From: an uncultured bacterium
Lineage (GTDB): Bacteria > Cyanobacteriota > Vampirovibrionia > Gastranaerophilales > Gastranaerophilaceae
Assembly: GCA_900319365.1 (NCBI GenBank)
Contig: ONOE01000003.1
Coordinates: 135,444 to 199,443 of the forward strand
Reading direction: 5' to 3'
DNA: 64,000 nt
In this document: piece after piece, positions 25,043-35,053 of the stretch
Numbering within the stretch: position 1 is the stretch's first letter
Layout of the letters: every line of letters starts with the position of its first letter
The notes under the pieces: generated by a model
The model's input: the letters and a program-made list of their open reading frames with translations, nothing else
What the model was told of the DNA's origin: nothing
The model's database searches: none
Translations under genes and position numbers: made by a program

Positions 25043-26830
25043 ATGAATGAAATTCGCAAACGCAAAATTACCGTTCAAAACCGTTTAATTATTTTTGGTC
25101 TTATATTCAGCACGATACTTGTTTCGGTTATAGCTGTTTTTACGGTTGTAAATATCGGGCATAATCTGAAATCAAGTTATCAAAATTTCGGGCAGATAAT
25201 TTCCAAAACAATGGCGGTTGAAAGTTCGGATTTGATAAAAAGTGCATCTAATGCGCAAAAAGAAAGCATCTTAAAAACTTATTCAAATTTAATTCTAAAA
25301 AATAACAACGATATAACAAATATAAAATTTACCGATACAAACGGAAATATAATTTATACGGTAGATAATAAAAATGTTCCCAAGTCCAAAAAAGCAAATA
25401 TTTCCGTAACTTCACCCATGAAAAATATTCAAACGGGCGACAATACGGGATTTGTAACTGTCGGTTTGTCGGGCGATATCGTAGAAAACCTTTTCTCAAC
25501 AACAAAAGGTTCAATATTATTCGTATTTCTTGTTGTATGGTTGATATTTGCTTTTGTTGTTTTGATAAATACTTATCTTGTTACAAGAGAATTAAAAATT
25601 TTAAGAAACGGTGTTAAAAAGATTTCTTCAAAAGAGTTTGGGGTAAATATAGATATCCCCGACGTCAGCGATGAAGTTAAAGAACTGTTTAATTCATTTA
25701 ACGAAATGTCAAATAAACTTCATCATTATGAAGAATCAAATATTGAGCAATTAACTCTTGAACGCAACAAGTTCAGAGCCGTTCTGATGAGTATAGCAAA
25801 CGGGGTTGTTGTTTGTGATAACAATGATGTTGTTACCCTGTTGAATGACCATGCAAAGCAGCTTTTGGAATTGCAGGACGATGAACTTATCGGAACAAAT
25901 ATTAAAACCTATGTTGATTCTGATGGCAATTTCTGTTTCAGCGATAAAATTGATGAGTACAAAAAATTGTCGTTGGAAGAAAGAACCGAAAAGCCTGTAG
26001 TATTTAGTGTAAAGCTTGATGATAAAACCTTAAAAGCTATTATATCCCCGATGTTTAACCAAAATCATGATTATCAGGGCTACATAATAGTTTTGATTGA
26101 TATTACAAAAGAAGCCGAAGCAGATATTATGAAAACTCATTTTATCTCAAATGTTTCGCATGAATTGAGAACTCCCGTTACGGTTTTGAGAAGTTATATA
26201 GATACTTTGTATGAAATGGGTGATGAATTTAATTATGATGAACAAAAAGAATTTATCGGCACTCTGCATACGGAAGTTGTACGACTTCAAAATATGGTAA
26301 ACGATATTCTTGATTTCTCAAGGCTCGATTCGAATGCCAAAATAGAAAAAAGCGATAATGACCTGTCGCAGCTTGTCGATTATTGTGTTTCTTCCGTTCA
26401 ATCTTTGTTAAAAGAACATAATTTGAAAATTGATGTTGAAAAAGAAGATAATATTCCGCTTGTTTATTGCAATTATGATGCGATAGCAAGAGCTTTGACA
26501 AATTATTTATCTAATGCGATAAAATATGCTCCCGAAAATTCCACAATAACGGTTCGCCTGTATAAAGAAAATGATGATGCTGTTGTTACCGTAAAAGATG
26601 AGGGCATAGGCATTGCGCCCGAGTACCAGAAAAAAATATTTGAAAGATTTTACCGTGTTGAAAATAAAACTCACAGCGTAAAAGGTACGGGCTTAGGTTT
26701 GTATCTTGTAAAAACAACGATTGAAAAACATCACCGCGGACATGTTTTTGTAAAATCCGTCCCGAATCACGGTTCGACTTTCGGGTTTACGCTGCCTTTG
26801 CATGACACCGAAGATGATGATCTTGTTTAA
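25043..26830 (+). CDS. Orphan membrane sensor histidine kinase (WalK/NblS-like layout)
   Basis: The 595 residues contain a membrane helix (about 14-37), an extracytoplasmic region (38-155), a second helix (157-180), HAMP (181-232), PAS (about 243-355), a HisKA domain with phospho-acceptor H373 (SNVSHELRTP) and an HATPase_c domain with N box NYLSNAIKYAPE, G1 DEGIGI, F box IFERFYRV and G2 GTGLGL. This is the WalK/NblS arrangement, typical of envelope-stress or growth-control sensors. All catalytic boxes are intact. No response regulator lies beside it. An exact 17-base-spaced promoter places transcription at the ATG and no ribosome site is present. Confidence 0.92.
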   Translation: MNEIRKRKITVQNRLIIFGLIFSTILVSVIAVFTVVNIGHNLKSSYQNFGQIISKTMAVESSDLIKSASNAQKESILKTYSNLILKNNNDITNIKFTDTNGNIIYTVDNKNVPKSKKANISVTSPMKNIQTGDNTGFVTVGLSGDIVENLFSTTKGSILFVFLVVWLIFAFVVLINTYLVTRELKILRNGVKKISSKEFGVNIDIPDVSDEVKELFNSFNEMSNKLHHYEESNIEQLTLERNKFRAVLMSIANGVVVCDNNDVVTLLNDHAKQLLELQDDELIGTNIKTYVDSDGNFCFSDKIDEYKKLSLEERTEKPVVFSVKLDDKTLKAIISPMFNQNHDYQGYIIVLIDITKEAEADIMKTHFISNVSHELRTPVTVLRSYIDTLYEMGDEFNYDEQKEFIGTLHTEVVRLQNMVNDILDFSRLDSNAKIEKSDNDLSQLVDYCVSSVQSLLKEHNLKIDVEKEDNIPLVYCNYDAIARALTNYLSNAIKYAPENSTITVRLYKENDDAVVTVKDEGIGIAPEYQKKIFERFYRVENKTHSVKGTGLGLYLVKTTIEKHHRGHVFVKSVPNHGSTFGFTLPLHDTEDDDLV

Positions 26831-26928
26831 ACTTAAAAAATAAATTGCCGCATCTGCTTAAATCATTAAAGAATTTACACGTAAGACATTTTATTGTATA
26901 ATATTGTAAGTTTTTTTAAAGGAGCTTT

Positions 26929-28227
26929 ATGTTAAACGCTACAAATAAAACGGATGTAATTGTTGTCGGAGCGGGACCTGCGGGGATATCTTGCGCCATT
27001 ACTCTTGCAAGGGCGGGAAAAGAAGTTGTACTCATTGAGCGGGGAATGTTTGCAGGCAGCAAAAATGTTTTCGGCGGTGCTGTTTACACGCAAGCCGTAA
27101 AAGAAATCTTCCCGAATTTTGAATCTGAAGCTCCGCTAGAACGCCATAACGTAATGCATAACTTTATGATATTGGGTGAAGAAGATTCTACAACCGTTTC
27201 TTATCGCAAAAATTTAAATGACAGTTACTCTGTAATAAGGGGTAAATTCGACCGCTGGATGGCACAAAAAGCAAAAGAGGCGGGAGTAATTCTTGTAGAA
27301 CAAACCGTTGTAAAAGATTTGATTAAAAACGGAACAAAAGTTGTCGGGGTCAAAACCGAACTTGAAGAATACTATGCCGATATTGTGGTTCTTGCAGACG
27401 GGGTTAATTCTTTGCTTGCAAAACAGGCGGGTTTAAGAAAAGAGCTTGAAACAAAAGACGTTGCCCTGAGTGTTAAAGAGGTAATCAAACTTGATAAAGC
27501 CACAATCAACCAAAGATTTAATATAAAAGATGATGAGGGCGTAATAGGTGAGATTTTCGGCGGTCCTATGCTCGGAACTCTGGGGCTCGGGTTTATGTAT
27601 ACCAATAAAGAGTCCGTAACAATCGGGGTCGGTGTAACTTTAGATGATTTGGTAGAAAATAATTATCGTCCTTTTGAAGTTTTGGAAAAATTAAAGCAAC
27701 ATCAGACAATTGCTCCGTTGCTTGAGGGCGGAACGTTGAAAGAATACAGCGCTCATTTAATCCCCGAGGGCGGATATAAAAAGATTCCCAAACTCTACGA
27801 TAACGGGGTTATGGTAACGGGTGATGCCGCAATGCTTGTAAATAATCTCCATTGGGAGGGAACGAATCTTGCAATGCTCAGCGGCAAATACGCTGCAGAA
27901 ACCGCAATTGCGGCATTTGAGAAAAACGATTTTTCAAGAAAAACATTATCTTTGTATAGCAAAAAACTTAAAAAATCTTTTATATTGAAAGATTTAAAAA
28001 CTTACAGAAACCTTATGGATATTGCACACCAAAGAAAGTTCGCATTTATGGGTTACTATTTAAAGAAAATAAATTCATTCTTTGAAATGTTTACCAAGGT
28101 AGACGGTGTACCCAAAAGAGAACATTATCGCAAATTTATAAAAAGCATTTTTACTGACAGAAAATTATCGGAGCTTTTCAAAGATGCGTGGTCGTTTGCA
28201 AAACTTGTATGGAGTATACTCGTATGA
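26929..28227 (+). CDS. fixC: FAD-dependent FixC-type dehydrogenase
   Basis: FixC is the flavin subunit of FixABCX, which in its well-studied form bifurcates electrons from NADH to ferredoxin and quinone; relatives also act as ETF:quinone oxidoreductases. The 432 residues start with the dinucleotide-binding loop VVGAGPAGISCAITLARAG (about 12-30). SKNVFGGAVYT is typical of FixC, as is VMVTGDAAMLVNN with WEGTNLAMLSG late in the protein. AAGGAGC precedes the ATG. fixX overlaps it by the ATGA at 28224. fixA and fixB, normally adjacent, are not in the window. Confidence 0.93.
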   Translation: MLNATNKTDVIVVGAGPAGISCAITLARAGKEVVLIERGMFAGSKNVFGGAVYTQAVKEIFPNFESEAPLERHNVMHNFMILGEEDSTTVSYRKNLNDSYSVIRGKFDRWMAQKAKEAGVILVEQTVVKDLIKNGTKVVGVKTELEEYYADIVVLADGVNSLLAKQAGLRKELETKDVALSVKEVIKLDKATINQRFNIKDDEGVIGEIFGGPMLGTLGLGFMYTNKESVTIGVGVTLDDLVENNYRPFEVLEKLKQHQTIAPLLEGGTLKEYSAHLIPEGGYKKIPKLYDNGVMVTGDAAMLVNNLHWEGTNLAMLSGKYAAETAIAAFEKNDFSRKTLSLYSKKLKKSFILKDLKTYRNLMDIAHQRKFAFMGYYLKKINSFFEMFTKVDGVPKREHYRKFIKSIFTDRKLSELFKDAWSFAKLVWSILV

Positions 28228-28499
28228 ATTTAGATAAAATGCTTTATACCTTAAAATATACACCTGACGATGAATCGCATTTAAAACCCGATAATGAGAA
28301 GTGCAAAATTTGCAAATCAAGAAATTGCACGTATATTTGCCCTGCACATGTTTATGAATGGGACGAAGAATTAAATAAACTTATCGTAAATTATGAAAAT
28401 TGCTTGGAATGCGGCGCCTGCCGTATAGCCTGCGAACATCATTGCATCGATTGGCGCTACCCTAAAGGTACAAAAGGAGTAACTTTCAAACAGGGGTAA
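28224..28499 (+). CDS. fixX: Ferredoxin-like protein FixX
   Basis: The 91 residues are a ferredoxin-like partner of FixC. ATG 28224 overlaps the fixC stop as ATGA, and GGAG lies upstream; an earlier in-frame ATG at 28188 inside fixC is unlikely. Four Cys near the C-terminus (CLECGACRIACEHHC) form a [4Fe-4S] motif, and a second Cys set (CKICKSRNCTYICP) lies upstream. The ending DWRYPKGTKGVTFKQG is typical for FixX. A terminator follows at 28514. Confidence 0.93.
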   Translation: MNLDKMLYTLKYTPDDESHLKPDNEKCKICKSRNCTYICPAHVYEWDEELNKLIVNYENCLECGACRIACEHHCIDWRYPKGTKGVTFKQG

Positions 28500-28513
28500 A
28501 ATTCTCTATTTTC

Positions 28514-28539
28514 CTCCCCATGTCGGGGAGAAATTTTTT
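28514..28539 (+). terminator. Terminator after fixC-fixX
   Basis: CTCCCC (28514-28519) pairs with GGGGAG (28525-28530), then AAATTTTTT. It is 15 bases after the fixX stop. Confidence 0.8.
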
Positions 28540-28596
28540 GAACAAATTTGGGACAAGGAATTTATATTTCAAAAATTATTTTTATTGTTCACATTT

Positions 28597-28625
28597 TTGA
28601 CATATCAGGTGTTTGCGTGGATAAT
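28597..28625 (+). promoter_or_regulatory. Consensus promoter of the RWYD-repeat gene
   Basis: TTGACA (28597-28602), 17 bases, GATAAT (28620-28625). The ATG is 33 bases downstream. Confidence 0.8.
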
Positions 28626-28657
28626 TGTTATATCTTTTACAACATGGAGGATTAAAA

Positions 28658-29017
28658 ATGAAAGAAGAATACTCAAACCATCACAGACGTTGGTATGACA
28701 AAGATCCCGTATTGTCAGAAGCTGTCAGAACACTTGAAGAAACCGATGATCAAACTCAAATCAGGGTTGCTTTGAATTTAATCAAAATTATTATCGAGCA
28801 TAATATCGAAGATGAAAAATTTGAAGCTGTTGATGATATTATTAACGCTGTAGGTTCGGGTTTAGACGATAATCGCCGTGGCAGATGGTATGATATCGAT
28901 ACAACATTAAGAACTGCTATGAACATGCTTCAAAATTGTCCCGAAGATACCCAAAAAGTTATTGCAAAAGAAATGGCTAAAATGGTCGTTGATAAAATCA
29001 AAAAGGACGATGACTAA
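28658..29017 (+). CDS. Small protein with internal RWYD duplication, family unknown
   Basis: ATG 28658 has ATGGAGGATTAAAA upstream; a TTG at 28625 in the same frame falls in the -10 box and is rejected. The 119 residues contain two copies of a helical unit beginning RWYD-x-D (residues 11-16 and 76-81, 65 apart). Each copy is followed by L-x-x-A and a Gln-containing helix ending in K-x-x-x-x-x-I. It is acidic and ends KKDDD. It looks like a soluble alpha-helical protein. A near-consensus promoter suggests good expression. Three small genes (this one, the BlaI-type repressor and 29464) sit in a row; the second has its own promoter. No function can be assigned. Confidence 0.75.
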   Translation: MKEEYSNHHRRWYDKDPVLSEAVRTLEETDDQTQIRVALNLIKIIIEHNIEDEKFEAVDDIINAVGSGLDDNRRGRWYDIDTTLRTAMNMLQNCPEDTQKVIAKEMAKMVVDKIKKDDD

Positions 29018-29050
29018 TCTTTAAGATTTTATAAATTTTTTCCAAAACAC

Positions 29051-29079
29051 TTGAAAAAAATCAATTCTTATATTACAAT
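29051..29079 (+). promoter_or_regulatory. Promoter of the BlaI-type repressor gene
   Basis: TTGAAA (29051-29056), 17 bases, TACAAT (29074-29079), and a GGAG ribosome site 10 bases before the ATG at 29113. Confidence 0.75.
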
Positions 29080-29088
29080 TATAGTAAT
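29072..29088. promoter_or_regulatory. Palindrome ATTAC-N7-GTAAT over the -10 box (candidate autoregulatory operator)
   Basis: ATTAC (29072-29076) and GTAAT (29084-29088) flank seven bases and cover the -10 box of a gene for a winged-helix repressor. BlaI/MecI proteins bind ACA/TGT-type palindromes in the same position. Here the half-site is TAC/GTA. Confidence 0.5.
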
Positions 29089-29112
29089 TTAGAAAATAGG
29101 AGTGTAATTATT

Positions 29113-29457
29113 ATGGCTTGTGGCTTTTTAGAAATGGAAATTTTGAATACATTTTGGGCTTTAACCGGCGAAGATGATGACAGAGATATTTCGATTCAAG
29201 ACGTAGTTGATTATTTGTCATCAAACGGTGTTGAAAGAGCTTATACTACAATCAAAACAGTCATGGACAGACTTGTTTCCAAAAGCATTCTTGTAAGATA
29301 CAAGTCAGGTAAGAAATTCTTTTATAAAGTTACCGTTGACAAAAGAGAAATGGCACTTGATACCTTAAAAGAATTTTGTAACAACTTCTTTGACGGTAGC
29401 ATTTCCGATATGGTTCGTTTTATAGAAAGAGAATCTGTTGAATATCTTGTAAAATAG
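29113..29457 (+). CDS. BlaI/MecI/CopY-type winged-helix repressor
   Basis: The 114 residues carry the winged-helix fold of the penicillinase-repressor family: LEMEILNTFWAL at the start, then the recognition helix and wing (AYTTIKTVMDRLVSKSILVR, YKSGKKFFYKV). The protein is dimeric in this family. No BlaR1-type metalloprotease sensor is next door, so the signal is unknown. A palindrome over its own -10 box suggests autorepression. The gene at 29464 follows after six bases and is probably co-transcribed. Confidence 0.88.
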   Translation: MACGFLEMEILNTFWALTGEDDDRDISIQDVVDYLSSNGVERAYTTIKTVMDRLVSKSILVRYKSGKKFFYKVTVDKREMALDTLKEFCNNFFDGSISDMVRFIERESVEYLVK

Positions 29458-29463
29458 TTTATT

Positions 29464-29844
29464 ATGAGTGACGACAATTTAAATAACAGAGTTTATGTTG
29501 CAAATCTTTTGCGGCTCGTTCGTGTCGGGCAACTTTCCGTAAGAGAGGCAATGTTGAATTATCCCAAAGACACAAAAGATGAAAGTCTTATTGCGGCTTA
29601 TCATGCTTTAATTCATTACGAGGCTGATGAAGATATCAGGGCTCAGGATTTGCTCTATAGAGAAGAACAGGATAATTACCTTGAATTTATCTATACGATT
29701 TTAGAAAGAGGTCAGGATTTGCCTCAAAATATCATAGATAATTACAAAAAATATTACAGCTCTGCGCCCATACTTCATAATAAAGGTTTTAAAGGCTTTT
29801 GGAAAAGTTTTTGGAAAAATTTAAACGTAAAAGATGATGATTAA
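29464..29844 (+). CDS. Hypothetical acidic helical protein
   Basis: The 126 residues are mostly helical and acidic, with a C-terminal aromatic-basic segment (GFKGFWKSFWKNLN). No family is recognised. It begins six bases after the BlaI-type gene, without an independent promoter, so it is probably a target or partner of that repressor. A strong terminator at 29858 ends the unit. Confidence 0.7.
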   Translation: MSDDNLNNRVYVANLLRLVRVGQLSVREAMLNYPKDTKDESLIAAYHALIHYEADEDIRAQDLLYREEQDNYLEFIYTILERGQDLPQNIIDNYKKYYSSAPILHNKGFKGFWKSFWKNLNVKDDD

Positions 29845-29857
29845 ATAATTGAAAATA

Positions 29858-29893
29858 AAATCGGTGAATGAAGATTTCTTCATTCGCCGATTT
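29858..29893. terminator. Bidirectional terminator between 29464 gene and groEL
   Basis: A 15-base arm (29858-29872, AAATCGGTGAATGAA) pairs with 29879-29893 through one wobble. The A-rich left flank gives T-rich RNA for the minus-strand groEL. Confidence 0.85.
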
Positions 29894-29932
29894 CTTGTTT
29901 TATATATAAGTTTCTGATGCAGACTTATTAAA

Positions 29933-31640
<1,708 letters not shown>

Positions 31641-31656
31641 GCTCTAAATTCTTTAT

Positions 31657-31680
31657 GTCGGGATAGCAATCCCGACCTAC
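31657..31680 (-). repeat. 24-base hairpin repeat, loop TTGCTA (copy 2, inverted)
   Basis: Read on the minus strand: GTAG, GTCGGGA, loop TTGCTA, TCCCGAC. It faces copy 1 in the groES-groEL spacer, 16 bases apart. Confidence 0.85.
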
Positions 31681-31703
31681 TTTTTGTGATTTTTTTTACA
31701 ATT

Positions 31704-31820
31704 AAGTTTATAGGTTTATAAGTTAATAAGTTTATAAGTGATTATCAAATTTTGTTTATTTTTAAATATGTGCAATCGTAAAGAACTTATAAACTTATGT
31801 ACCTATGAACTTATAAACTT
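31704..31820. repeat. Inverted pair of TTATAAG-type arrays in the groES-groEL spacer
   Basis: Left arm 31704-31740 (TTTATAGG, TTTATAAG, TTAATAAG, TTTATAAG units) and right arm 31783-31820 (reverse-complement units). The groES stop codon touches the right end. In RNA they could form a long AU hairpin between the two genes. Confidence 0.7.
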
Positions 31821-32104
31821 TACTCAATAATTGCCAAGGCATCAGAGATTGACATTATTTTGTATTCAACGCCGTCGAATTTAATATCCGTACCTGCATA
31901 TTTTGCGTATAAAATTGTATCGCCGACTTTAACGTCCATAGGTTCTCTGTCGCCTTTTTCGTTAACTTTCCCTGCACCTACAGCTACTACTTCACCTTTT
32001 TGAGGTTTTTCTTTTGCGCTGTCAGGTATAAATATACCGCCTTGAGTTTGTTGTGTGTCTTCAATAACTTTAATAACAATTCTGTCACCTAACGGTTTAA
32101 TCAT
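31820..32104 (-). CDS. groS: 10 kDa chaperonin GroES
   Basis: GroES caps the GroEL chamber. From ATG 32104 the product is 94 residues, starting MIKPLGDRIVIKV as in the family. GGAGAGG lies seven bases upstream. An ATG 18 bases earlier would add MKGEVK and is less likely. The mobile loop (EDTQQTQGGIFIP) and the dome (GKVNEKGDREPM) are present. There is no CIRCE sequence in the upstream 200 bases. A short CGGTAAA...TTTATCG hairpin lies in the leader (32124-32142). Confidence 0.96.
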   Translation of the reverse strand: MIKPLGDRIVIKVIEDTQQTQGGIFIPDSAKEKPQKGEVVAVGAGKVNEKGDREPMDVKVGDTILYAKYAGTDIKFDGVEYKIMSISDALAIIE

Positions 32105-32247
32105 TTTTACCTCTCCTTTCATGCCGATAAAAAATTTACCGACCTACTATACTAACTTATCGTTACTTTATTTATATAACAGTTTTGCTTAATTTAAGAG
32201 AAAGTTAAGGAAAAATTAACAATTGAAGAATGCTTTTGCTAATAAAA

Positions 32248-32281
32248 GAGGCGTTCGGTAATAAATATTACCGAACGCCTC
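32248..32281 (-). terminator. adhE terminator
   Basis: A perfect 15-base inverted repeat (32248-32262 with 32267-32281, GAGGCGTTCGGTAAT) with loop AAAT. It is 24 bases past the adhE stop and followed on the minus strand by TTTTATT. Confidence 0.9.
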
Positions 32282-32305
32282 TTAATTATTTAAAAAATCC
32301 TCAAA

Positions 32306-35002
32306 TTACTTTTTAGATGATTTTTTAGCTGATTTAGCAGGGTAGTAATCTCTTACAACACCGTTATAAGCATCGATATAAATTGCTTTAATATCGCTCA
32401 TCAACGGATATGCAGGGTTAGCGCCCGTGCACTGGTCATCAAATGCCAATTCAACCATTTCGTCTAACTTAGCGTAGAATTCATCTTCAGGTACGCCGAA
32501 GTCTTTGATTGATAACGGCAAGTTGATATCTCTCAATAATTTATCAACAGCTTGAATGTATAATTCAACCTTTTCATCATCAGTCTTACCGCCTAAGCCT
32601 AATTCATCAGCGATTTGAGCATATTTTTCTTTAGCGTTAGGATATTTGTATTGAGGGAATATTGCCTGTTTGTGAGGGTAATCGCAAGCATTGTATTTGA
32701 TAATTTGTCTGAATAACAATGCGTTAGCAACACCGTGCGGAACATGGAACATTGCACCCAATTTGTGAGCCATTGAGTGACACAATCCTAAGAATGAGTT
32801 AGCAAATGCCATACCTGCAATTGTTGCGGCATAGTGCATCTTTTCTCTTGCGATAGGATCGTTTGCACCTTCATTGTATGCTCTTCTTAAATATCTGAAG
32901 ATTAATTTAGCTGCTTCCAATGCATTTGAATTAGTGAAGTTTGTAGCCATATTTGATACATAAGCTTCAGTTGCGTGAACCAATGCATCAAATCCTGATG
33001 ATGCCGTTAAGCCTTTAGGCATGCCATCAACGAAGTTAGGATCGATGATTGCCATAGAAGGTGTCAGGGCATAATCTGTAATTGCATATTTTACGTGAGT
33101 TTTATCGTCTGTAATGATTGCAAACGGTGTAACTTCAGAACCTGTGCCTGATGTTGTAGGAATAGCAACCAATGATGCTTTCTTACCGAGTTCGGGTATC
33201 TTGCAGATTCTCTTTCTGATATCCATAAATCTCATTGAAATATCAGAGAAATCTGTATCAGGTTGTTCATACATTAACCACATAATTTTGCAAGCGTCCA
33301 TCGGAGATCCGCCGCCCAATGCTATAAATACATCGGGTTCATAAGGTCTGATGATTTCCATTGCCTGATTGATTGTAGATAATGTCGGATCAGGTTTAAC
33401 GTCGAAGAATACTTCGTGGTCAATACCGATTTCATCAAGAACTTTAGTGATTGAATCAACAGCACCCGAATTGAACAAGAATCTGTCTGTTACGATGAAT
33501 GCTTTCTTCTTACCTGCAAGTTCACGAAGTGCTAAATCAACAGCGCCTCTCTTGAAGTAAACTTTAGGCGGAACCTTGAACCACAACATATTTTCTCTCC
33601 TTTCAGCAACAGTCTTGTAGTTTAATAAGTTTTCTACACCAATATTACCTGATACGGCGTTTTTACCCCAAGAACCGCAGCCTAATGATAATGACGGTTC
33701 AAGTTTGAAGTTGTATAAGTCGCCGATACCGCCTTGAGCAGACGGAGAGTTGATTAAGATTCTGCAAGCCGGCATAAGTTTTGCATATTCATCAATTCTT
33801 TCCTGACTTCTTGCATCTGTATATAAATCAGCCGTATGACCAGCGCCGCCTTTAGTTACGAGTTCGTTTGCCATTTTGAAAGCTTCTTTGTAATCTTTAG
33901 CTCTGTACATAGTCAAAATCGGTGATAATTTTTCTCTTGAGAACGGATCTGACCAATCAACAGAAGGTCTTTCAGCTAACAGGATTTTTGAAGTTTCGGG
34001 AATTTCAAATCCTGCAAGTTTAGCAATTTCTGTAGCAGGCTGACCGACGATTTTCGGGTGAGCCGTTCCTCTTTTAGGATCGATGAACGGTAAATCAAGC
34101 ATTTTCTTTTCTTCAGATGCATTTAATAAATAAGCGCCTCTGTAAACGAATTCTTTCTTAACTTTTTCATATACATCATCAACTACGATTACGGAGTTTT
34201 CAGATGCACAAATCATACCGTTATCAAATGTTTTTGACATCAAGATTGAAGAAACTGCCATTTTAATATCAGCTGTTTCATCAATAACTGCAGCTGCGTT
34301 ACCGGGACCTACACCCAATGCGGGGTTGCCTGATGAGTAAGCTGCTTTAACCATTCCCGGACCGCCTGTTGCTAAAATGCAAGAGATGTCGGGGTGTTTC
34401 ATCAATTGGCTTGACAATTCGATTGACGGAGTATCAATCCAACCGATGATATCTTCGGGAGCACCTGCTTTAACAGCTGCATCCAAAACAACTTTTGCAG
34501 CCGCAATTGTTGATTTCGGAGCTCTGGGGTGCGGGGAGAAGATGATTGCGTTTCTTGTCTTTAAGCAGATTAAAGATTTGAAAATAGCTGTTGATGAAGG
34601 GTTAGTTGTAGGAACGATACCTGCAATAACTCCTAAAGGTTCGGCAACGATTTTAATACCGTTTGCTTTATCTTCTTTAATGATTCCGCAAGTCTTAGCA
34701 TTTTTGTGTTTGTTGTAAATGTATTCACTTGCGAAGTGGTTTTTGATAATTTTATCTTCAACAACGCCCATTCCTGTTTCTTCATAAGCTAATTTAGCTA
34801 AAGGAATACGAGCTTTGTCTGCTGCTGTAGTTGCAGCTTTGAAGATTTTGTCTACTTGTTCTTGAGTGTAAGTAGAATAAATCTTTTGAGCTTTTTTAAC
34901 TCTTTCGATCAGTAATTCCAACTCCTCTGCCGTTTCAATTTTGCCTGACTTGTTTAAAGTCTTTTCAAGGGTTTCAACGGTTTTTTTGCTTTTTGTTGAC
35001 AT
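32306..35002 (-). CDS. adhE: Bifunctional acetaldehyde-CoA / alcohol dehydrogenase
   Basis: AdhE reduces acetyl-CoA through acetaldehyde to ethanol, regenerating two NAD+ in fermentation. The 898 residues contain the N-terminal acylating aldehyde dehydrogenase (about 15-450; active Cys in NGMICASENSVIV) and the C-terminal iron alcohol dehydrogenase (about 480-880; GGGSPMDACK NAD-binding segment, metal-binding His in FDALVHATEA and HSMAHKLGAMFHVPHG). Family members form helical filaments (spirosomes). A Rex-type operator and a strong promoter lie upstream, at the end of a 257-base leader. It ends in a Lys/Ser tail. Confidence 0.97.
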   Translation of the reverse strand: MSTKSKKTVETLEKTLNKSGKIETAEELELLIERVKKAQKIYSTYTQEQVDKIFKAATTAADKARIPLAKLAYEETGMGVVEDKIIKNHFASEYIYNKHKNAKTCGIIKEDKANGIKIVAEPLGVIAGIVPTTNPSSTAIFKSLICLKTRNAIIFSPHPRAPKSTIAAAKVVLDAAVKAGAPEDIIGWIDTPSIELSSQLMKHPDISCILATGGPGMVKAAYSSGNPALGVGPGNAAAVIDETADIKMAVSSILMSKTFDNGMICASENSVIVVDDVYEKVKKEFVYRGAYLLNASEEKKMLDLPFIDPKRGTAHPKIVGQPATEIAKLAGFEIPETSKILLAERPSVDWSDPFSREKLSPILTMYRAKDYKEAFKMANELVTKGGAGHTADLYTDARSQERIDEYAKLMPACRILINSPSAQGGIGDLYNFKLEPSLSLGCGSWGKNAVSGNIGVENLLNYKTVAERRENMLWFKVPPKVYFKRGAVDLALRELAGKKKAFIVTDRFLFNSGAVDSITKVLDEIGIDHEVFFDVKPDPTLSTINQAMEIIRPYEPDVFIALGGGSPMDACKIMWLMYEQPDTDFSDISMRFMDIRKRICKIPELGKKASLVAIPTTSGTGSEVTPFAIITDDKTHVKYAITDYALTPSMAIIDPNFVDGMPKGLTASSGFDALVHATEAYVSNMATNFTNSNALEAAKLIFRYLRRAYNEGANDPIAREKMHYAATIAGMAFANSFLGLCHSMAHKLGAMFHVPHGVANALLFRQIIKYNACDYPHKQAIFPQYKYPNAKEKYAQIADELGLGGKTDDEKVELYIQAVDKLLRDINLPLSIKDFGVPEDEFYAKLDEMVELAFDDQCTGANPAYPLMSDIKAIYIDAYNGVVRDYYPAKSAKKSSKK

Positions 35003-35053
35003 GTGTGTTCTCCTTGTTCTTGTGTATTTTTATTTCTAAAAGGTTATTTTAAT

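Noticed and set aside
32105..32305. CIRCE or sigma-32 type heat-shock box upstream of groES
   Set aside because: No TTAGCACTC-N9-GAGTGCTAA or CTTGAA/CCCCAT pair could be found in the leader.
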